64,000 nt of DNA from assembly GCF_013363995.1 (NCBI RefSeq), contig NZ_JABWGO010000001.1, positions 806,001 through 870,000 of the forward strand, given 5' to 3'. The translations under genes were made by a program, and so were the position numbers. Below the pieces are notes generated by a model that was given only the letters and a program-made list of their open reading frames with translations, did not search any database and had not been told where the DNA came from. Below are positions 9,651 through 17,889 of this stretch, piece after piece; position 1 is the stretch's first letter, and every line of letters begins with the position of its first letter. The DNA comes from Nonomuraea rhodomycinica (GTDB lineage: Bacteria > Actinomycetota > Actinomycetes > Streptosporangiales > Streptosporangiaceae).

Positions 9651-11158
9651 GGGATCGTGACGCGGTGCGCCGTCCTGGCCCGGGCTCCCCTGCGGGAGAT
9701 GTAGTCGAGGGTCCGGTAGTCGACCGACAGCTCGTCGCGGGTGAGCCGGCCCACGAGATAGCCGCGCCGCTGGTCGATGAACGAGATGTGCGGGTTCTCC
9801 GCCACCGCCTCGGCGATCCACGCCTTGTCGCGGTAGCCGTCGCCGTCGCTGGCGATCGAGGAGGCGATCAGCTCCTTGGCGACCACGGGCGCGTCGGGGT
9901 CGTCGAAGTCGGTCTTGAGGTCGGCCAGGTGGTGCATGTGCGCGTCGCCGGTCAGGACGACGGGGTTGGAGGTGGCGGCGAGCGAGCCGAGCAGCCGGGT
10001 GCGCTCGGGGGCGTAGCCGTCCCAGGAGTCGAGGTTCACCTCGCGGCCGGGCCCGACCTTGTAGTCGCGCTGCGTCACCATGATCTGCTGGCCGAGCAGG
10101 TTCCAGTGGGCGTCGGAACCGCGCAGGCCGCTCTCCAGCCAGCTCCACTGGCCGGAGCCGAGCAGCGTCCGCTTCGCCGACAGCCGGTCGTCGCAGCCGG
10201 CCCGTACGCCGTCGAGGCACGCCTGGTCGTCGCGGAACTGGCGGGTGTCGAGCAGGTGGAAGCGGGCCAGCGGGCCCCAGGAGACGCGCCGGTTGACCCG
10301 CAGCACGGCGCCCTGGAGGCTGGCGCGGCGCAGCGGCATGTTCTCGTAGTAGGCGCGGAAGGCGTCGGCGCGGCGGCGGGCGAACCCGGGCGCGCCGGTG
10401 CTGGAGACGGGGCCCGCCCAGTTGTTCTCCACCTCGTGGTCGTCGAAGGCGACCAGCCACGGGGCGGTGGCGTGGGCGTGCTGGAGGTCGGGGTCGCTCT
10501 TGTACTGGGCGTGGCGCAGCCGGTAGTCGGCCAGCGTCTCGCACTTGCCGGGCGTGTGGGTGCGGACCCGGCCGGCGAGCGCGGTGTAGCCGCTGGGGCC
10601 GTACTCGTACATGTAGTCGCCGAGGAAGACGACGAGCTCCGGCTCGTCCTCGGCCAGGCGACGGTAGGCGGTGTAGTAGCCGTGCTCGTAGTGGGCGCAC
10701 GCGGCGACGGCGAACCTCAGCGGCCGCTCCACGGCGGGGGTGGTCCTGGTGCGGCCCGCGGGCGACAGGCGGCCCTGCGACCGGAAGCGGTAGAAGTACT
10801 CGCGGCCCGCCTCCAGGCCGTCCACCTCGACGTGGACGCTGTGCGCCGCGCCCGCGCGGGCGGTCGCGGTGCCGGTGCGGACGACGGAGCGGAAGCGCTC
10901 GTCGGTGGCGATCTGCCAGTCGACGTCCACGTCGCGGGCGGGCATGCCGCCGCGGCCGTCGCCGCCGAGCGGGTCGAGGGCCAGACGGGTCCAGAGCACG
11001 AAGCCGCCGGTGGAGGGGTCGCCGGAGGCGACGCCGAGCGTGAACGGGTCGCTCTTGAGCGCCAGGGAGGCGGAGGCCCGGGCCGGGGAGGTGAGAGGGT
11101 CGGCGGCCTGGGTGACCAGGCCGGCGGCCGCCGCGGTGAGGAAGGATCTGCGGTTCAC
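9626..11158 (-). CDS. phoD: PhoD-family alkaline phosphatase/phosphodiesterase
   Basis: Secreted metallophosphoesterase of 510 residues. The N-terminus MNRRSFLTAAAAGL is a twin-arginine signal, as usual for PhoD, which is exported folded with its Fe/Ca centre. An N-terminal Fn3-like domain (about 35-150, GVASGDPSTGGFVLWTRL) is followed by the metal-binding core: ACAHYEHGYYTAY, FLGDYMYEYG, FDDHEVENNWAG and VLTGDAHMHHLADL. It hydrolyses phosphodiesters and phosphomonoesters, including wall teichoic acid or phospholipid fragments, for phosphate supply. The GTG start at 11158 sits directly before the Tat motif. I see no clear PHO box upstream. Its stop codon region is duplicated downstream. Confidence 0.92.
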   Translation of the reverse strand: MNRRSFLTAAAAGLVTQAADPLTSPARASASLALKSDPFTLGVASGDPSTGGFVLWTRLALDPLGGDGRGGMPARDVDVDWQIATDERFRSVVRTGTATARAGAAHSVHVEVDGLEAGREYFYRFRSQGRLSPAGRTRTTPAVERPLRFAVAACAHYEHGYYTAYRRLAEDEPELVVFLGDYMYEYGPSGYTALAGRVRTHTPGKCETLADYRLRHAQYKSDPDLQHAHATAPWLVAFDDHEVENNWAGPVSSTGAPGFARRRADAFRAYYENMPLRRASLQGAVLRVNRRVSWGPLARFHLLDTRQFRDDQACLDGVRAGCDDRLSAKRTLLGSGQWSWLESGLRGSDAHWNLLGQQIMVTQRDYKVGPGREVNLDSWDGYAPERTRLLGSLAATSNPVVLTGDAHMHHLADLKTDFDDPDAPVVAKELIASSIASDGDGYRDKAWIAEAVAENPHISFIDQRRGYLVGRLTRDELSVDYRTLDYISRRGARARTAHRVTIPSSAQARA

Positions 11159-11297
11159 GCCTCAGGTATGTCCGGCGCCGCTGACCCGGTCATGACAGCG
11201 GCGCCACGTACGAGTGAACAGCTCCGGTCGGAGCGGCGGGCGCGGTGGCCGGAGGCCCGGGGCGGTGGTCAGCGGCTCGGGGCGGTGGGTGTGGTCG

Positions 11298-11879
11298 TCA
11301 GAGGCCGAGGTCGGCGCGGAGCGCGGCGGCCGTGGTGAAGACCACGGCCGTCATGCCCGCCGCCCGGGCCCCCGCCACGTTGTCCGGCCGGTCGTCCACG
11401 AAGACCACGCCGGCGGGGTCTGCGCCGATCTCGCGGGCGAGGTGGTCGTAGATCGCGCGATCGGGTTTCGCCATGCCGATCCGGCCGCTGTAGACCCGGT
11501 GCGGGATCGCCGCGATCCAGGGCAGCTGGTCCAGGCCGTCGGCCTGGGAGGCGGGGGCGTTCGACAGCAGGCCCACCGGCCGGCCGGCGGCGAGCAGCTC
11601 GCCGAGGAGCGCGACCGTGCCGGCCTCCGGGTGCGACCAGCCCGCCACGTCCAGGGCGTCCAGGCGGGCGGCCTCGTCGGCGGCCACAGCCCGGCCCAGG
11701 ACCGCCGACCAGTACTCCCGCGGTGTCAGCGTGCCCAGGTCGAAGTCGTGGCGGTGCTTCCAGTAGCCCTCCCGGAACGTCTCCGGGTCGGCGCCGGACT
11801 CCCGGACCATCGCCTCCACGTCGGCCTCGGGCGGTGACTTGGACAGGACGTTGCCGTAGTCGAACACGATCCACTTCAT
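11298..11879 (-). CDS. HAD-superfamily hydrolase
   Basis: Cytoplasmic phosphatase-like protein of 193 residues, subfamily IA (HAD variant 3). Motif I is FDYGNVLS; the usual second Asp of DxD is replaced by Gly, as in several epoxide hydrolase N-domain or YihX-like members. Motif II is LLSNAP, motif III lies at GMAKPDRAIYDHL and motif IV is VVFVDDRPDNVAGA. Start ATG 11879 overlaps the stop of the upstream alpha/beta-hydrolase gene (ATGA), so the two are coupled. A longer open frame upstream is that gene read in another frame. If the second Asp is truly absent, phosphate-ester hydrolysis may be weak; the substrate is unknown. Confidence 0.85.
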   Translation of the reverse strand: MKWIVFDYGNVLSKSPPEADVEAMVRESGADPETFREGYWKHRHDFDLGTLTPREYWSAVLGRAVAADEAARLDALDVAGWSHPEAGTVALLGELLAAGRPVGLLSNAPASQADGLDQLPWIAAIPHRVYSGRIGMAKPDRAIYDHLAREIGADPAGVVFVDDRPDNVAGARAAGMTAVVFTTAAALRADLGL

Positions 11880-12694
11880 ACGAGAAAGGGTCGCAGATGC
11901 GGGTCGAGCGCGGGGCAGCCCAGGTACTTCTCGGCCGTGTGGAAGTCGATCCAGTCGAGGTTGACCAGCTCCTCGACGTCCACCCCGGTGAAGCTGTCGC
12001 ACAGGTCCGGCGGGATGGCCGCGATGTCGTCCTTGTCGGCGATGTTCACCCAGCGCCGGACGCCGGGCGGGCGGCCCCCGCGACCGTTGATCGGCGCGGG
12101 CAGGAGGCGTTCGAAGACGACGTTGCGCATGCCGAGGGGGCTGCCGAGGGTCAGCAGCAGGTCCACCTCGAGCGCGGGGTCGGACCACAGGGCCTCGTAG
12201 GCGACGACGCTGCCGAGCGAGTGGGCGACGACGACGCGCGGCCGGTTGCGCCGGATCGTCGCGGCGACGGCCTGCCGCACCCGCTCCCGCCGGACGGCAT
12301 CGGTGAGGTACGCGGCCACCTCGGGCGCGAACAGCCCGGCGAACGCGGCCGAGCGGGCGTCGAGCCGCGTCAGCAGCCATCCCGTGAACGTGCGCAGCGC
12401 GCCGGTGACGTGCTCGCCCCAGCCGCGCTGCCGGGCCCATTCGGCGAGGACGTGGTGGGCGTCGGCGCCCATGGCGGCGAACGCCTTCGGCCCCTGCTCG
12501 GGGGCGCGGTCACGCAGGAGGTGGGAGAAGTAGGCGACCTCGGTGAAGTACGGCCGGGGTTCGCCGCCGAGCGCCACGTGTAAGTAGCGGTCCCACTTGA
12601 GGCGCATCGCCTCGGCGGCCCCGCTCGCCGAGTTCCCGGCGTTGAGGTAGTAGTCGTACTTCCCGATTCCGTGCACGCCGACGATGCCCGCCAC
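11876..12694 (-). CDS. Alpha/beta-hydrolase-fold protein
   Basis: A 272-residue protein starting MAGIVGVHGIGKYDYY. The N-terminal VGVHGIG strand-turn and the nucleophile elbow VVVAHSLGSVVAYEAL (Ser near residue 160) mark a serine hydrolase of the lipase/esterase-like alpha/beta class. Acidic and His candidates follow in VNIADKDDIAAIP and near LDWIDFHTAEKYLG (His near 255). No signal peptide, so it is cytoplasmic. Proteins of this general kind occur in actinomycetes without known substrate. The downstream HAD gene overlaps by four bases, suggesting a common transcript. Confidence 0.75.
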   Translation of the reverse strand: MAGIVGVHGIGKYDYYLNAGNSASGAAEAMRLKWDRYLHVALGGEPRPYFTEVAYFSHLLRDRAPEQGPKAFAAMGADAHHVLAEWARQRGWGEHVTGALRTFTGWLLTRLDARSAAFAGLFAPEVAAYLTDAVRRERVRQAVAATIRRNRPRVVVAHSLGSVVAYEALWSDPALEVDLLLTLGSPLGMRNVVFERLLPAPINGRGGRPPGVRRWVNIADKDDIAAIPPDLCDSFTGVDVEELVNLDWIDFHTAEKYLGCPALDPHLRPFLV

Positions 12695-12879
12695 AGCGCC
12701 TCCCCACTAGACCCGCGGATTCCCGGCGATGGTCGCACATGTCGCTTGCATCACACCATCAGAGCGCGAAACGGGCGGGGCGCGGGGGAAGCCTGCGGGC
12801 CGCGGGCCGCGGTCCGGGGGTGGCGCGGACGCCCGCGTGCGGCGGCCAAGAGTTGACGGGCGCTCGGGGGCGGCGCGGG

Positions 12880-13287
12880 TCAGGGGTCGCGGCGCAGGCG
12901 TTTGAGGTCGGCGCGCTGCTTCTTGGCGGCGATGCGCCGCTCGACCGACCCGCGGCTCGGCTTGGTGGGGCGGCGGCGCTTGGGCGGGGGCGCGATCGCC
13001 TCCCTCAGGCGCTGTGCCAGCCGCTGGCAGGCCGCCTCGCGGTTGCGCAGCTGCGAGCGGTACTCCGAGGCGGCGATCGTGATGGTCGCCGTGCCCAGCC
13101 GGTCGAGGGCGCGCGCCTTGAGCGCCGGCGGGAACGCGGTGCTGGCCGCCAGGTCGAAGCTGAGCTCCACCCGGCTGTCCGTGGTGTTGACGCCCTGTCC
13201 GCCCGGGCCGGAGGAGCGCGAGAAGCGCCACACGAGCTCGGCGTCGGGGATGACGACCGCGTCGTTGACGACCAGCGGGCCGGGCAT
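12880..13287 (-). CDS. arfB: Alternative ribosome-rescue factor ArfB (YaeJ-type peptidyl-tRNA hydrolase)
   Basis: A 135-residue class I release-factor-like protein. The catalytic GGQ tripeptide is in SSGPGGQGVNTTDSRVEL (about 22-39). It lacks the stop-codon-recognition domains of RF1/RF2 and ends in a basic tail (PPKRRRPTKPSRGSVERR and KKQRADLKRLRRDP) of the type that enters the empty mRNA channel of stalled ribosomes. It releases nascent chains from non-stop complexes. Start MPGPLVV is preceded by CAGGAG about nine bases upstream; an in-frame ATG at 13377 would add 30 residues of low-quality sequence. It stands alone, with a strong terminator behind the preceding flavin-reductase gene. Confidence 0.92.
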   Translation of the reverse strand: MPGPLVVNDAVVIPDAELVWRFSRSSGPGGQGVNTTDSRVELSFDLAASTAFPPALKARALDRLGTATITIAASEYRSQLRNREAACQRLAQRLREAIAPPPKRRRPTKPSRGSVERRIAAKKQRADLKRLRRDP

Positions 13288-13380
13288 CGTGGTGGGCTCC
13301 TGTCGTTGTCGTCCGTTCTGTTCCTCAACGGTACCGATCGGACGGGCGCGGCGGCCAACGGCTTTTCGCCCGTACACAGG

Positions 13381-13411
13381 TCCGGCCCGACCGGGACACG
13401 GTCGGGCCGGA
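13381..13411 (-). terminator. Intrinsic hairpin terminator downstream of the flavin reductase gene
   Basis: A perfect 12-bp stem, TCCGGCCCGACC / GGTCGGGCCGGA, with a 7-base loop GGGACAC. It is 25 bases past the stop of the leftward reductase gene and before arfB, so it should separate the two transcripts. It has no T-run, as is common in high-GC actinomycetes. Confidence 0.7.
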
Positions 13412-13435
13412 GAGGCGAGTGGTGAGTCCGGGCCG

Positions 13436-14023
13436 TCAGGCGGTGAGGGCGGCCTCCCGCTTCACCGCGGGTTGCCTGAGCGGCACGGCCTCCATGACGG
13501 GCACGGGCTCGCCGACCGCGGCCGGGCACAGGCGGCTCACCACGTCCCGCACCTGCTCGCGCAGCCGTCCCACGGTGAGGCGGCCCCGCTCGTCGAAGTG
13601 CGGGCTGAGCGGCGAGATGACCAGCTCGGCCCCCATGACCACGGCCCCCGCCTCGGTGAGCTGCCGGTACAGCTCGGCCTGCGCCCACATGGCGCCGCAG
13701 GGACGCGCGCTGGCGCTCATCACCGCGACGTGCTTGCCGGTCAGCGCGCCGGAGGCGGACAGCCACCGCAGGGCGTCGCCGAGCTCGACGGGCAGCAGGC
13801 TGTGCTCGGGCGCGATCAGCAGCAGCCCGTCGGCGTCGTCCACCAGGCGCAGCAGCTCGGAGGGCGGGTCGGGCACGGGTCCGGCGGTGAACGGCGGCAC
13901 GTCGGCGAGTCCGGTCCAGGGCATGAAGTCCACGCCGGACGGGAGCTCGCCGCCCACCGCCGCCAGCAATCTAGTGATGAAGGATCCTGCGTGGAGGCTC
14001 GCGGCGATCCCGATGATTCTCAC
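13436..14023 (-). CDS. NADPH-dependent FMN reductase-family flavoprotein
   Basis: Flavodoxin-fold protein of 195 residues. The phosphate-binding start RIIGIAASLHAGSFITRLLA is slightly atypical (usually GSxRxxS). ADGLLLIAPEHSLLPVELGDALRWLS matches the family's conserved PEYNxxxPxxLKNAIDW region, and GKHVAVMSASARPCGAMWAQAELYRQL follows. Such enzymes transfer hydride from NAD(P)H to free or bound FMN, or reduce quinones or azo compounds. The GTG start at 14023 has CGGGAG seven to eight bases upstream. The 232-base gap before it holds a possible coupled small ORF (see 14020-14148). A strong terminator follows the gene. Confidence 0.82.
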   Translation of the reverse strand: MRIIGIAASLHAGSFITRLLAAVGGELPSGVDFMPWTGLADVPPFTAGPVPDPPSELLRLVDDADGLLLIAPEHSLLPVELGDALRWLSASGALTGKHVAVMSASARPCGAMWAQAELYRQLTEAGAVVMGAELVISPLSPHFDERGRLTVGRLREQVRDVVSRLCPAAVGEPVPVMEAVPLRQPAVKREAALTA

Positions 14024-14148
14024 CCTCTACTCCCGAAGGATCTCAATGTGGTGCCCATGGGCGGGAACCTGCCCGATGTCGGGGATGTCCAACACCACTT
14101 GAGGGTCAAGTTGCCGCCGGGGCCGCAGGGCCGTACGCGCAGGGTCAT
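14020..14148 (-). CDS. Possible small ORF (42 aa) or gene relic upstream of the flavin reductase
   Basis: The 232-base gap between the UbiB-like gene and the flavin reductase is longer than its neighbours. An ATG at 14148 opens a 42-codon frame (MTLRVRPCGPGG...) whose stop overlaps the reductase GTG (GTGA), as coupled genes do here. In the neighbouring frame the second half reads VVLDIPDIGQVPAHGHHIEI before a TAG, and looks more protein-like than the ATG frame. The whole could therefore be a frameshifted remnant or two overlapping leftovers. There is no good ribosome-binding site for either. I do not recognise it. Confidence 0.2.
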   Translation of the reverse strand: MTLRVRPCGPGGNLTLKWCWTSPTSGRFPPMGTTLRSFGSRG

Positions 14149-14255
14149 GATCTGCGCGAACGCCCGCCGCAGCGAGATCGACAGAAGAATGTTCTGGGAC
14201 TGCTGGGATCGGCGTGACGATCGGGAGACCGCCTCGTCACCCGCCGTGAGCGGCG

Positions 14256-16274
14256 CTACGGGCGGGCGTCGCGAGGCCGCCGGAAGACGACGATCAGCAC
14301 GCGCAGCACCAGGATGGCGCTGATCACCAGCAGGTTGTAGCCGATGAGCTGGAAGAGGCTGATCGCCGGGGTCACCCGCGGCCCGCCGTCGAGCCCGAGC
14401 AGGATCGCCGCCATCAGCCCGGCCGTCGCCCCGAGGACCGTCAGCAGCACCTGGTGCAGCAGCCCCGTCAGGAAGCGGCGGTCGCGGTCGTCGGCGAGGA
14501 GGCGGACGTTGACGCCCAGGCGGCCGTGCTCGGCGGCGCTCGCGATGCGCTCGATCCGGCGGGGCAGGCGCCGCAGCATGGGCAGCAGCGTGGCCACCTC
14601 CTGGACGACCGTCTCCTTGACCGCGCCGGCGTCGAGCCGCTCGGACAGGTGGCGGCCGGCGAACGCGCGCGCCTCGCCGACCAGGTCGAAGCCCGGCGCC
14701 AGCCGCTGCAGGGTCCCCTCCAGCGTGGCGAGGGCGCGGAAGACCGCGGCGACCTCCGGCGGCACGGACAGCCCGTGCCCGGAGACGATCCTGAACAGGT
14801 CGGTGAACATCTGCACGCTCGCCGATCCCGGCACCAGGTGCCTGGCCATGAACTGGCCGAGCGCGCGCTCCAGCGCCGGCTCGTCGACGTCCTCGGGCCT
14901 CGGCATCACCTCCAGCAGCGCGTCCGTGACGGCCACCGGGTCCTGCCGGTTCATGGCCAGCAGGAAGCGCTGGAGCGCCGAGCGCACGGCGGCGTCCAGG
15001 CGCCCCACCGAGCCGAAGTCGAGCAGCGCGAGCGTGCCGTCGTCCAGCAGCATGAGGTTGCCCGGGTGCGGGTCGGCGTGGAAGACGCCCTCCACGAGCA
15101 CCTGCCTGAGCAGGCAGTCCAGCAGCGCGCGGGCGCGTTCGAGGCCGCGGGCGCCGTCGTCGGCGGCGGCCAGCGGGCGGCCGGTCAGCCGCTCCATGAC
15201 GAGCACGCGCTCGCCGCACAGCGACGGGACCGGTCCCGGGTACGTGACCGCCACTCCCCCGGACCCGCCCGCCGCCACGGACACGGCGGGCGGCGCGCCG
15301 GACGCCCTGGAGGCGATCACGGCCGCCATGTTGGCCGCCTCGACGCGGAAGTCGAGCTCCTCGCACAGCGCCACCGCGAACCCCTCGGCCAGCTCGCGCA
15401 CCCCCAGCGAGCGGCCCCAGCGGGTACGGGTCTCCAGGGTGGCGGCCAGGCGGCGCACGATGTCGAGGTCCCTGGCCACGACCCGGTCGATGCCGGGCCG
15501 GCGCACCTTGACCACGACGCTCTCACCGGTGCGCAGCCGGGCGGCGTGCACCTGGGCGATCGACGCGGCGGCCAGCGGCGTGCGGTCGAACTCCGCGAAC
15601 ACGCTCTCCGGCGGGCCGCCCAGCTCGGCGGTCAGCACCGGCTCGATCTGCTCCCACGGCGCGGGCTGGACCCGGTCCTGCAGCAGGCCGAGCTCCTCCA
15701 CGAACTCCGCCGGCAGCAGGTCGCGGCGGGTGGACAGCACCTGGCCGAGCTTGACGAACGTGACGCCGCCGTCGTCGAGCGCCTGGCGCAGCGACGCCGC
15801 GAGCCGCCGCCGGCCGGGCCGGTCCTCGACCCGCGCCCCGCGTCCGCGCAGGTACGGGCCGAGGCCGTGGCGGATCGCGATGCGGGTGATCTGGGAGTAC
15901 CGCCTGGCCCGGGAGATCCGGCCACGCATCGAGCGGACCACTTCCAGCGGCCCGGGGATGGAGCCGGGCGGGACCAGCGCCTCGGCCAGCACCAGCAGCA
16001 CCATGGGGATGAGCACGACGCACATGGCGACGAGCAGGAGCACCCAGACGGCGCCGATGCCGGGATCGACCGGTTCGCCGCCGGCGGGCGTCCGGGGGAA
16101 GGAGTCGAGGATCGGCGAGAGCAGCGGGGCGGACAGGGCGAAGGCCAGCAAGCCGGCCAGGAACGTCCGGATCGCCCCGAACCTGACTCCCAGCAGCCGC
16201 CGGGCGGCACCCGCCAGCAGGAGGATCATCACCAGGGCGGCGACGGAGACGACCAGCGTCACGGGGAAGTCCAT
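14256..16274 (-). CDS. ABC1/AarF/UbiB-family protein kinase-like membrane protein
   Basis: A 672-residue protein. N-terminal membrane helices lie at about 5-22, 37-58 and 75-100. The atypical-kinase domain shows the inhibitory KxGQ motif VKLGQVLSTR (174-183), the Ala-rich nucleotide loop AAASIAQVHAARL, the ion-pair Lys in VVVKVRRPG, the catalytic stretch HADPHPGNLMLLDDG (near 395) and the metal-binding DFGSVGRL. Two C-terminal membrane helices follow (about 605-660). The family (UbiB, COQ8) binds ATP in an autoinhibited form and supports isoprenoid quinone or lipid metabolism at the membrane; in an actinomycete the partner would be menaquinone or another isoprenoid. All diagnostic motifs are present. 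It is monocistronic as far as can be seen. Confidence 0.9.
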   Translation of the reverse strand: MDFPVTLVVSVAALVMILLLAGAARRLLGVRFGAIRTFLAGLLAFALSAPLLSPILDSFPRTPAGGEPVDPGIGAVWVLLLVAMCVVLIPMVLLVLAEALVPPGSIPGPLEVVRSMRGRISRARRYSQITRIAIRHGLGPYLRGRGARVEDRPGRRRLAASLRQALDDGGVTFVKLGQVLSTRRDLLPAEFVEELGLLQDRVQPAPWEQIEPVLTAELGGPPESVFAEFDRTPLAAASIAQVHAARLRTGESVVVKVRRPGIDRVVARDLDIVRRLAATLETRTRWGRSLGVRELAEGFAVALCEELDFRVEAANMAAVIASRASGAPPAVSVAAGGSGGVAVTYPGPVPSLCGERVLVMERLTGRPLAAADDGARGLERARALLDCLLRQVLVEGVFHADPHPGNLMLLDDGTLALLDFGSVGRLDAAVRSALQRFLLAMNRQDPVAVTDALLEVMPRPEDVDEPALERALGQFMARHLVPGSASVQMFTDLFRIVSGHGLSVPPEVAAVFRALATLEGTLQRLAPGFDLVGEARAFAGRHLSERLDAGAVKETVVQEVATLLPMLRRLPRRIERIASAAEHGRLGVNVRLLADDRDRRFLTGLLHQVLLTVLGATAGLMAAILLGLDGGPRVTPAISLFQLIGYNLLVISAILVLRVLIVVFRRPRDARP

Positions 16275-16414
16275 GGCTCTGGATCATCCCAGACAAATCG
16301 CCCCACACCGCCCGCAGAGCCGCAGCGGGAAGCTCAGGAAGCCGCAAGGAGACGGATCACGCCGGGCCCGGCGGGGGGTGGCCGGGCGGGCGGTACGGGG
16401 TCGTCGCGGCGGGG

Positions 16415-17341
16415 TCAGCGGGCGGCGGCGCGGGCGCGGCGCTCCTCGCGGCGCTCCACGAAGCGCGCGGCCGTGGCCTCGGTCTTGGCGAGGAACGCCG
16501 ACAGCTCCTCGCGGGCCTGCTCGCCCTCGGCGTCGAGCCCGGTCTTGTCGAAGACCGACCACTGGCGCAGCACCGGCATGAGCACGTCGTCCAGGTGCAG
16601 CTGCAGGTCGTAGATGCCCTCGTGGGCGATGATCATCGCCTTGCGGGCGAAGCCCTCGATGCCGGTTCCGGGCATCTGGAAGGTGGTGACCACGTCGGTC
16701 ACGGCCCGCATCGTCTGGTTGGGGTCGAGCTCGAAGGCCGCCTTGAGCAGGTTGCGGTAGAAGAGCATGTGCAGGTTCTCGTCGGCGGCGATGCGGGCGA
16801 GCAGCCGCTCACAGCCCTCGTCGCCCGACGCCCTGCCGGTGTTGCGGTGCGCGATGCGGGTCGCGAGCTCCTGGAAGGAGACGTACGCGAGCTGCTGGAG
16901 CATGGTCCCGTACTCGCTGGTGAAGCCGTTCTCCATGTGCACCATGCGGGCGCGCTCCAGCGCGACCGGGTCGACCGCGCGCGTGACCGTGAGGTAGTCG
17001 CGGATGGCGGTGCCGTGGCGGTCCTCCTCGGCGGTCCACCGGTGGACCCACGTGCCCCAGGCGCCGTCGCGGCCGAACGTGGTGGCGATCTCGTGGTGGT
17101 AGCTCGGGAGGTTGTCCTCGGTGAGCAGATTGACGATCAGGGAGACGCGCGCCGCCTCGGGCAGCTTGGAGTCGCTTTCCTGCCAGGCCTCACCACCGTA
17201 GACACCGTCGAAGTCGCGTCCCTCGCTCCACGGTACGTACTCGTGGGGGAACCACTCCTTGGCCATCGCGTGATGGCGGTCGAGCTCTCCCGCGACCACG
17301 GGTTCGAGCTCGTGCAGAAGCTCCGTCTGCGTCATCGCCAT
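16415..17341 (-). CDS. Acyl-[acyl-carrier-protein] desaturase (DesA type)
   Basis: Soluble di-iron desaturase of 308 residues. Iron ligands of the ferritin-like bundle are visible: E75 in LLTEDNLPSYH, E106 and H109 in AEEDRHG, a further Glu in SFQELATRIAH (about 160-170), and E/H in AADENLHMLFYR (about 195-205). The family introduces a cis double bond into ACP-bound fatty acids in an O2- and ferredoxin-dependent reaction, giving unsaturated membrane or mycolate-type lipids. Start MAMTQTE has AAAGGAG nine bases upstream. The basic C-terminus (ERREERRARAAAR) is unusual and probably disordered. The promoter must lie in the 74-bp divergent gap shared with the Nudix gene. Confidence 0.92.
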   Translation of the reverse strand: MAMTQTELLHELEPVVAGELDRHHAMAKEWFPHEYVPWSEGRDFDGVYGGEAWQESDSKLPEAARVSLIVNLLTEDNLPSYHHEIATTFGRDGAWGTWVHRWTAEEDRHGTAIRDYLTVTRAVDPVALERARMVHMENGFTSEYGTMLQQLAYVSFQELATRIAHRNTGRASGDEGCERLLARIAADENLHMLFYRNLLKAAFELDPNQTMRAVTDVVTTFQMPGTGIEGFARKAMIIAHEGIYDLQLHLDDVLMPVLRQWSVFDKTGLDAEGEQAREELSAFLAKTEATAARFVERREERRARAAAR

Positions 17342-17415
17342 AAGAACGTTCTCCTTTGTTACGGGACCGTAGGTTAGGGTACCCGAAGGTCATCTCCGTC
17401 CCGTAAGGAGCCGCC

Positions 17416-17889
17416 GTGCGTCCCAGCGTGCGTGGCCTGCTGCTCGACCGCGAGGAGCGGCTGCTGCTGTTCCGCCGCACGGTCCCGGGGCGCGAGGTCT
17501 ACTGGTCGGTGCCGGGCGGCCACGTGGAGCCGGACGACGCCACGCTGGAGCACACGCTGCGCCGGGAGCTGATGGAGGAGCTGGGCGCGACGGTGTCGGC
17601 CGTCACGCCGCTCACCACGGTGCGCCATCCGTGGCAGGGCGAGGTGAAGGTGCAGCACCTCTACGGCTGCCGGCTGGTCGGCATGGACTGGGCGCTGCGC
17701 CACGGCCCGGAGGTGGAGGACGCGACACGCGGCCGCTACGAGGTGGAGCGGCTGCCGCTGCTCCGCTCGGAGATCACCTCGCGGCACGTGGTGCCGGAGG
17801 CGGTCGCCGGCTACCTGTCGGAGCACATCGCCGCCCTCCCCCGGCTCATCCCTCGCGACGGTCCTCGATCTCCCACAGGTGGTCGATGA
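17416..17889 (+). CDS. Nudix hydrolase
   Basis: A 157-residue Nudix protein. The Nudix helix is GGHVEPDDATLEHTLRRELM followed by EELGA: the catalytic REL-x-EELG core is intact, while the first half has one extra residue and Asp/Ala in place of the usual Glu, a variant seen in some actinobacterial members. The family hydrolyses nucleoside diphosphates linked to another moiety, for housekeeping or signalling; the substrate is unknown. The GTG start at 17416 has AAGGAG six bases upstream. Its last 44 bases overlap the 3' end of the opposing gene at 17846-18484, an unusually deep convergent overlap. Confidence 0.88.
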   Translation: MRPSVRGLLLDREERLLLFRRTVPGREVYWSVPGGHVEPDDATLEHTLRRELMEELGATVSAVTPLTTVRHPWQGEVKVQHLYGCRLVGMDWALRHGPEVEDATRGRYEVERLPLLRSEITSRHVVPEAVAGYLSEHIAALPRLIPRDGPRSPTGGR

